From: Firmicutes bacterium UBA3932
Lineage (GTDB): Bacteria > Bacillota > Clostridia > Peptostreptococcales > Anaerovoracaceae
Length of the DNA: 8,736 bases
Assembly (NCBI GenBank): GCA_002385825.1
Contig: DGEG01000138.1
Location: 1 to 8,736, forward strand
Direction of reading: 5' to 3'
The first letter of the stretch is position 1; each line of letters begins with the position of its first letter. Position numbers and translations under genes: made by a program. A model generated the notes under the pieces. That model had not been told where the DNA came from, searched no databases, and was given only the letters and a program-made list of their open reading frames with translations. This document shows, one piece after another, positions 4,396 through 8,736 of the stretch.

Positions 4396-5715
4396 TTGAG
4401 TAAAGTAACAGCTAAGAACCAGTTACAGGGAAAAGAGATCAAAAAAGGCTATTTGGACGAAGCTGTGCACGGCTACAATACCAGAACGGCCATGGAAGAA
4501 GCCGCCCGCTGCGTATTGTGCTACGATGCCCCGTGCAGCAAAGGATGTCCCGCCGACACCAAACCTGCTGATTTTATCAGATCAATCCGCTTTCGGAATT
4601 TCAAAGGAGCCGCAGCTACCATTCGGGAAGCCAACGCCTTGGGCGGATGCTGCGCAAAAGTATGTCCTTATGACAGGCTGTGCGAAGAAGCATGCAGCAG
4701 AACAGGCATCGACAGGCCGATACAGATCGGAAAGCTTCAGGCCTTTGCCGTGGATATAGAGAAAAAATTTAATATGAAGATTCTAGAGGCGAAGGAAGCC
4801 ACCAAAGAAAAAGTCGCATGTATCGGTGCAGGGCCAGCCTCTTTGTCCTGCGCTTCGAGACTGGCCAGAGAAGGCTACCAGGTAACCATATTTGAGTCCT
4901 TTGACAAGCCCGGCGGAATGTTGACTTATGGAATTATTCTTTCCAGGCTTCCCCAGGACGTAGTGGATTTCGACATTGAAAAAGTAAAAGAGTTAGGTGT
5001 CAAATTCGTGTTCAATACCAAAGTCGGACAAGACGTCACCATCGATGATTTGAAAGAACAAGGCTATAAAGCATTCTTTATCGGTACCGGACTTTGGAAG
5101 CCCAGGAAGATCGATATACCCGGCGCCGATTTGAAAGGTGTTCGATATGCCATAGAATTCCTGAAAGAAGCAAGGTCTTCAAAGGGAGAAATGAAGGTGG
5201 ATGGAAACGTAATCGTAATCGGAGGCGGAAATGTGGCAATGGACTGTGCAGCGACGGCCAAGCTTCTCGGCGCAGAGCGGGTCACCATTGTATATAGAAG
5301 AACTATTGAAGAAGCCCCGGCAGATATTGCGGAAATAGAATATGTCCAGTCCCTTGGAATCAGCATCATAACTAAGTATGCGCCAAAAGAAATTCTCGAA
5401 GACGACGGAAAAGTCGCCGGTCTTATCGCTGCGGGAACGGATGACTTCTCCGAGCTCAAGCTGAAGGCAGACATGATCGTGTTTGCCATAGGCCAAGAAG
5501 CTGAAGACATGAGAAAAATCGTACCGGCAATCGAACTGAATGAAAACGGGACCATTTCCTGCGATATCGCAAAGGGATTTACGAATATAGAGGGTATTTT
5601 TGCAGCCGGAGATATAGTAAACGGCGGTAAGACAGTAGTGGAAGCAGTGGCCCAGGGGAAATCCGTCGCCGAAAGCATCATGAAGTATCTCTCTCAGAAA
5701 GAAGGTGTCAACTAA
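4396..5715 (+). CDS. preT: NAD(P)H-dependent dihydropyrimidine dehydrogenase subunit PreT
   Basis: PreT takes electrons from NAD(P)H through FAD and iron-sulfur clusters to PreA, which reduces uracil or thymine to the 5,6-dihydro form. The 439-aa product has N-terminal cluster ligands Cys39, Cys42, Cys47, Cys51 and Cys86, Cys90, Cys96, Cys100, plus Gln115 in GKLQAFA, the position of the unusual Gln ligand (Gln156) in pig dihydropyrimidine dehydrogenase. An FAD Rossmann motif GAGPASLS (from 144), an NAD(P)H motif GGGNVAMD (from 276) and a C-terminal FAAGDIVNGGKTVVEAVAQGK follow. The same fold occurs in the glutamate synthase small subunit, but the adjacent preA decides the call. The TTG at 4396 is preferred because AGGGGTG lies 8 nt before it; upstream in-frame GTG (4342) and ATG (4375) have no ribosome binding site. 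Confidence 0.92.
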   Translation: MSKVTAKNQLQGKEIKKGYLDEAVHGYNTRTAMEEAARCVLCYDAPCSKGCPADTKPADFIRSIRFRNFKGAAATIREANALGGCCAKVCPYDRLCEEACSRTGIDRPIQIGKLQAFAVDIEKKFNMKILEAKEATKEKVACIGAGPASLSCASRLAREGYQVTIFESFDKPGGMLTYGIILSRLPQDVVDFDIEKVKELGVKFVFNTKVGQDVTIDDLKEQGYKAFFIGTGLWKPRKIDIPGADLKGVRYAIEFLKEARSSKGEMKVDGNVIVIGGGNVAMDCAATAKLLGAERVTIVYRRTIEEAPADIAEIEYVQSLGISIITKYAPKEILEDDGKVAGLIAAGTDDFSELKLKADMIVFAIGQEAEDMRKIVPAIELNENGTISCDIAKGFTNIEGIFAAGDIVNGGKTVVEAVAQGKSVAESIMKYLSQKEGVN

Positions 5716-6974
5716 TGGCTAATAAAGCAGACTTATCTATAGAATATTTAGGAGTTAAATGCGAAAATCCGTTTTTCCTATCCTCCTCTCCCGTAGCCGG
5801 CAGCTACGATATGGTTAAGAAAGCTTTCGAAGCGGGATGGGGCGGCGTTTTCTTTAAAACCGTAGGTATTTTCATAGCAGACGAATGTTCCCCCAGGTTC
5901 GATAATATCGCAAAGGAGTCAACACCCTGGATCGGATTTAAAAACATGGAACAGATATCCGACAAGCCCCTGGAGGATAATCTTCAAGCTATGTACCGCC
6001 TTAAGCGGGATTATCCCGATAAGGTACTGGTCGCAAGCATTATGGGAAGCAGCGAGGAAGAATGGAGCGAGCTTGCCAAACTGGTTACCGAAACGGGTGC
6101 CGACATGATTGAGTGCAACTTCTCCTGCCCCCAGATGACCAGCCACGCCATGGGATCCGATGTGGGCCAGAACCCGGATTTGGTCCGGGAATACTCAAAA
6201 GCCGTATCCAGCGCCACAGACCTACCGGTAATCGCAAAGATGACACCTAACATTGGGAACATGGAGGAGCCGGCCATCGCAGCCATAGAAGGCGGCGCTG
6301 CAGGTATCTCGGCGATAAACACCATTAAGTCCATCACCAATATAGACCTGGAATTTAAGACCGCCATGCCGGTTGTTAACGGCAAATCGTCTATTTCAGG
6401 TTACTCAGGAGCGGCGGTAAAGCCAATCGGGTTGCGGTTCATTGCACAGATGAAGCAGCATCCCCTCCTTAAAAACATCCAGATGAGCGGCATAGGAGGC
6501 ATTGAAACCTGGCGGGATGCCCTTGAATATATACTGGTCGGCTGCCATAACGTACAGGTCACCACCGCTGTCATGCAGTACGGATACAGAATCGTTTCGG
6601 ATATGATCAGCGGATTGTCCTACTATATGGAAGAAGAAGGCTTTGAAAAAGTGGAAGATATGGTGGGACTGGCGCTACCCAACATTATCCCGGCGGAAGA
6701 GCTTCAACGCAACTTCAAAATCATCGTCGATATAGACCACGATTTATGCATAGGCTGCGGAAGGTGCTATATTTCCTGTTTTGACGCTGCCCACCAGGCT
6801 ATAAACTGGGATTTTGAAAACAGGCGGCCAACTATCAATGACGAGTGCGTCGGCTGCCATCTCTGCATCAACGTATGCCCGGTTCTAAACTGCATCAGGC
6901 CGGCGAAAATTGTCTGGAAAGAGGATTGGAAGATTACGCCGGAGGAGATCAATTTCAAGACAAGATATGAGTAA
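5715..6974 (+). CDS. preA: Dihydropyrimidine dehydrogenase subunit PreA
   Basis: PreA is the FMN-containing catalytic subunit that reduces uracil/thymine. The 419-aa protein has a dihydroorotate-dehydrogenase-type barrel (NPFFLSSSPVAGSYDMVKKA, GGVFFKTVGIF, MIECNFSCPQMTSHAMGSD, AKMTPNIGN, INTIKSITNIDL, VNGKSSISGYSG, GIGGIETWRDALEYIL) and a ferredoxin-like C-terminus with two [4Fe-4S] motifs: Cys345/348/351/355 and Cys378/381/384/388. The sequence strongly resembles E. coli PreA as I remember it. Its ATG shares one base with the preT stop (TAATG) and has AGAAGGTG 7 nt upstream, so the two subunits are translationally coupled. No dihydropyrimidinase or other pathway gene lies in the window, so whether the cell degrades or forms pyrimidines this way is not visible. 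Confidence 0.94.
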   Translation: MANKADLSIEYLGVKCENPFFLSSSPVAGSYDMVKKAFEAGWGGVFFKTVGIFIADECSPRFDNIAKESTPWIGFKNMEQISDKPLEDNLQAMYRLKRDYPDKVLVASIMGSSEEEWSELAKLVTETGADMIECNFSCPQMTSHAMGSDVGQNPDLVREYSKAVSSATDLPVIAKMTPNIGNMEEPAIAAIEGGAAGISAINTIKSITNIDLEFKTAMPVVNGKSSISGYSGAAVKPIGLRFIAQMKQHPLLKNIQMSGIGGIETWRDALEYILVGCHNVQVTTAVMQYGYRIVSDMISGLSYYMEEEGFEKVEDMVGLALPNIIPAEELQRNFKIIVDIDHDLCIGCGRCYISCFDAAHQAINWDFENRRPTINDECVGCHLCINVCPVLNCIRPAKIVWKEDWKITPEEINFKTRYE

Positions 6975-6980
6975 ATTTAC

Positions 6981-7015
6981 AAAAACAGGGGACAAGGATG
7001 CCATACCTTGTCCCT
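6981..7015 (-). terminator. Terminator between convergent preA and the cps operon
   Basis: A 10-pair hairpin (GGGGACAAGG 6988-6997 with CCTTGTCCCT 7006-7015, one G-U, loop of 8) sits in the 50-bp gap between the two convergent operons. On the minus strand it is followed, two bases on, by TTTTT (complement of 6981-6985), so it fits best as the end of the cps operon. On the plus strand only ATAATAT follows, so it may end preTA less efficiently. Confidence 0.8.
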
Positions 7016-7024
7016 CATAATATC

Positions 7025-7762
7025 TTACGGTGCTACGTTCGTTAATTTTTCAATCGTTTTTTGATCAATATGCTTTCCCAGGGTCTCTATGCCCCGATCT
7101 AAATTTGGCGGACGTTCAGACGAACCGTGACAATCAGATGCCAGCAAATGCACCAAGCCCGCGTCAATCCATTTCAAAGCTTTTCTCCTGGTAAAAAAAC
7201 CATCCAATGCCTCCACATTCAGCTGTACAAGCATGCCCAAACTAATTAACTCCCGCAAGGGCGTTATATCTTTAATAAAATGGAAATAACGGTCTATATG
7301 CGCGAGCACCGGGATGATCCTACGGTTGCAGATCAATCTTTCAAGAGTTATATATATATCCTCGCTCCAGGGTTCTGCCGGCAGCTCTATCATCATATAA
7401 CGACTTTCGCCGATACATAGCTTCTCGAGACACGCCTCTTCTAAAACAGCCAGTTCCGGAAAATAATATACTTCCGCACCGGGTATTAGGGTCGGCCACC
7501 CGGCAGTTGTAAAAACGGATTCTCCCGCATCACATTCTCCATGGGAGACGGCTCCCAAAATGTATTCTTTTAACCTGGAAAGCGATTTGTCCCTTCTCCT
7601 TGAAAAGCTTTCCGGATCCTCTTTATGCGGATAGAAATGAGGAGTCAGTACAACCGCCTTAACGCCCATATTCATGCAGCGTTCAAGCATTGCTGCGGAC
7701 TCCTCCGTGCTTTTGCTTCCGTCGTCCATTGACGGAAGAATATGTGTGTGCCAATCAATCAT
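7025..7762 (-). CDS. cpsB: PHP-family tyrosine-protein phosphatase, CpsB/CapC (YwqE) type
   Basis: This metal-dependent phosphatase removes phosphate from the tyrosine tail of the CpsD-type kinase and so controls capsule or exopolysaccharide polymerisation. The 245-aa product starts MIDWHTHILPSMDDGSKS, with metal ligands at the expected places: His5, His7, Asp13/14, His42, Glu97, Glu126, His155, Asp210 and His212 (ASDCHG), and Arg158 near the active site. Relative to the S. pneumoniae CpsB numbering I recall, about 17 residues are inserted near 70-90. The ATG at 7762 overlaps the kinase stop by 8 bp; the ribosome binding site is weak, which suggests coupling. A start 9 nt earlier (7771) is possible. 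The long in-frame extension to 7843 is not family-like. Confidence 0.92.
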   Translation of the reverse strand: MIDWHTHILPSMDDGSKSTEESAAMLERCMNMGVKAVVLTPHFYPHKEDPESFSRRRDKSLSRLKEYILGAVSHGECDAGESVFTTAGWPTLIPGAEVYYFPELAVLEEACLEKLCIGESRYMMIELPAEPWSEDIYITLERLICNRRIIPVLAHIDRYFHFIKDITPLRELISLGMLVQLNVEALDGFFTRRKALKWIDAGLVHLLASDCHGSSERPPNLDRGIETLGKHIDQKTIEKLTNVAP

Positions 7763-8525
7763 GGCGCTCATAGTCTCTGTAATAATAGTAACGTTTGTAT
7801 TTACCGTATCTGGTTCTACGTTTACTCTGGTACATTCTGTCATTTAAGACCAACCCCAATATCTTCGCATTCACGAACAACAGTTTATTCATCGCCTCCG
7901 CCACCTCATCCTTCCTGCTGACATTTTCCCTGGTTACCATGATTATTCCATGCACGAGTCTGGATACCACAGTCGCATCGGTAACGACATTTATCGGTGG
8001 GGTATCTATAAAGATATAGTCATATTCGGCCTTAAGGCTTTCAATCAGATCCTTCATGGTGTCGGAGGCCAGCAGCTCCACCGGATTAGGTGGAATATTG
8101 CCGCTGAAAATAACGTCCAGGTTTTCATAGCCTGAAGCGCTAATTACCTCTCTGGGTGTAACAAACCTTGCCAATACATCGGAAAGGCCGGCGCCTTCTC
8201 CGGCATTGAGTATTTTTTTTATGTTGGGCCTACGCATATCCGCATCGATGAGTATCACCTTGCTGCCAGTTTCGGCAAAGGTGATGGCGAGGTTCAACAC
8301 GGTGGTGCTTTTTCCTTCACTGGGAACTGCGCTGGTTACGCCTATGACCTTACAGCCTTCCTCGGGAACGGAAAACATTACGTTGGTACGCATGGCCTTG
8401 TAAGCTTCCCTGACATGAAAAGCTGTGTTTTCGCTTAAGAGAGCGCCGCCACCGTTGATGTTGTTTTCTGTCGTGCCCCTCTTTTTAAAGTTTAATAAAA
8501 TCTTGCCTGCTTTATTGATAGCCAT
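7755..8525 (-). CDS. cpsD: BY-type tyrosine-protein kinase, CpsD/CapB (YwqD) family
   Basis: This cytoplasmic P-loop kinase autophosphorylates a C-terminal tyrosine cluster when bound to its membrane adaptor and thereby governs polysaccharide export. The 256-aa protein has EAYKAMRTN (40-48), Walker A SAVPSEGKST (65-74), Walker A' ILIDADM (91-97), Walker B IFIDTPP (171-177), and a tail with seven tyrosines (Tyr240, 243, 246-249, 252). As in most Firmicutes, the kinase and membrane adaptor are separate proteins. GGAGGT lies about 4 nt before the ATG. It overlaps the adaptor gene by 14 bp and the phosphatase gene by 8 bp, so the three are one operon. Confidence 0.95.
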   Translation of the reverse strand: MAINKAGKILLNFKKRGTTENNINGGGALLSENTAFHVREAYKAMRTNVMFSVPEEGCKVIGVTSAVPSEGKSTTVLNLAITFAETGSKVILIDADMRRPNIKKILNAGEGAGLSDVLARFVTPREVISASGYENLDVIFSGNIPPNPVELLASDTMKDLIESLKAEYDYIFIDTPPINVVTDATVVSRLVHGIIMVTRENVSRKDEVAEAMNKLLFVNAKILGLVLNDRMYQSKRRTRYGKYKRYYYYRDYERHD

Positions 8526-8736
8526 ACTTACCTCCGTAAATGTAACCTACAACCTTCCCCCTGTTGCCGTTTTCAATGGAAGGAATAACCCCCAGAACTG
8601 GTAAATCCGTAAGTCTCCTCAGGTCTTCTTCGGAGCGGATTTTCACATCCAACATATCCAACAGAAGGGCAAGAAGCACGCTCAAAACCAGTCCGAGGAG
8701 CAAACCTATGGCCGTATTAAGCTTGACGTTGGGAGT
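8512..8736 (-). CDS. cpsC: Wzz/CpsC-type chain-length and kinase-adaptor protein, C-terminal part only
   Basis: Only the last 74 codons are in the window; the 5' part continues past the right edge. The visible protein begins PNVKLNTAIGLLLGLVLSV, a conserved Pro-rich junction and second transmembrane segment of the Wzz family, then LLALLLDMLDVKIRSEEDLR and LTDLPVLGVIPSI, the usual cytoplasmic end that activates the kinase. The tail is glycine/tyrosine-rich (GYIYGGKYGYQ). It overlaps the cpsD start by 14 bp and is the first visible gene of the operon, whose promoter is outside the window. Confidence 0.9.
   Translation of the reverse strand, partial: TPNVKLNTAIGLLLGLVLSVLLALLLDMLDVKIRSEEDLRRLTDLPVLGVIPSIENGNRGKVVGYIYGGKYGYQ

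Noticed and set aside
5064..5681. A 205-codon open frame on the minus strand within preT
   Set aside because: It is antisense to a clear flavoprotein gene, has low-complexity Ser/Ile/Pro content and no family motif or ribosome binding site.
7763..7843. N-terminal extension of the phosphatase to a start at 7843
   Set aside because: It is the kinase tail read in another frame; the family starts at the MIDxHxH motif.
1..8736. CRISPR array, tRNA/rRNA gene, insertion sequence, phage or defence system
   Set aside because: No spaced direct repeats, cloverleaf, transposase, integrase or defence-type protein could be found on either strand.

Overview
The window carries an ordinary spore-former gene set from the class Clostridia (Bacillota). 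The evidence is a spoIIGA-sigE-sigG sporulation cluster, an infC-rpmI-rplT operon with a Firmicutes-style attenuated leader, AGGAGG-type ribosome binding sites, frequent GTG/TTG/ATT starts, and an anaerobe-type iron-sulfur PreT/PreA dihydropyrimidine dehydrogenase. The species cannot be named from this sequence.

Layout, left to right. Positions 18-2649 are read on the minus strand: the spoIIG promoter with Spo0A-box-like sites, then spoIIGA (protease for pro-sigma-E), sigE, sigG and a strong intrinsic terminator. Immediately upstream on the same strand (2656-3997) is infC-rpmI-rplT (IF3, L35, L20), with its own sigma-A promoter, a leader of about 170 nt holding a terminator and competing pairings, and an infC gene that appears to start at ATT. 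Upstream of that is a 55-codon zinc-ribbon gene (3994-4161, minus) whose stop codon lies inside the infC promoter. A 234-bp divergent intergenic region (4162-4395) contains a perfect 31-bp palindrome followed by a second inverted repeat. Then preT-preA (4396-6974) runs on the plus strand with a one-base stop/start overlap. It converges on a capsule/exopolysaccharide regulatory operon on the minus strand (cpsC partial, cpsD, cpsB; 7025-8736), with a shared terminator hairpin between them.

How the genes work together. SpoIIGA in the forespore septum cleaves pro-sigma-E in the mother cell, and sigma-G is the later forespore factor, so the first three genes form the classic two-compartment sporulation cassette. 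IF3, L35 and L20 are translation genes, probably controlled by L20 through the leader and by IF3 through the non-canonical start codon. PreT and PreA together reduce uracil/thymine with NAD(P)H. The Wzz-like adaptor, tyrosine kinase and PHP-type phosphatase form a phosphorylation switch for surface polysaccharide polymerisation.

No new defence, mobile or biosynthetic system is visible. The most interesting signals are regulatory. (1) The spoIIG promoter core is embedded in the terminator hairpin of the ribosomal-protein operon, so that read-through RNA, but not RNA from spoIIG's own promoter, would hide the spoIIGA ribosome binding site. (2) The infC leader can form three competing structures. 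(3) The palindromes upstream of preT are unexplained. Reading frames, motifs and base pairing were taken directly from the sequence; family assignments rest on remembered family features and were not checked by search.
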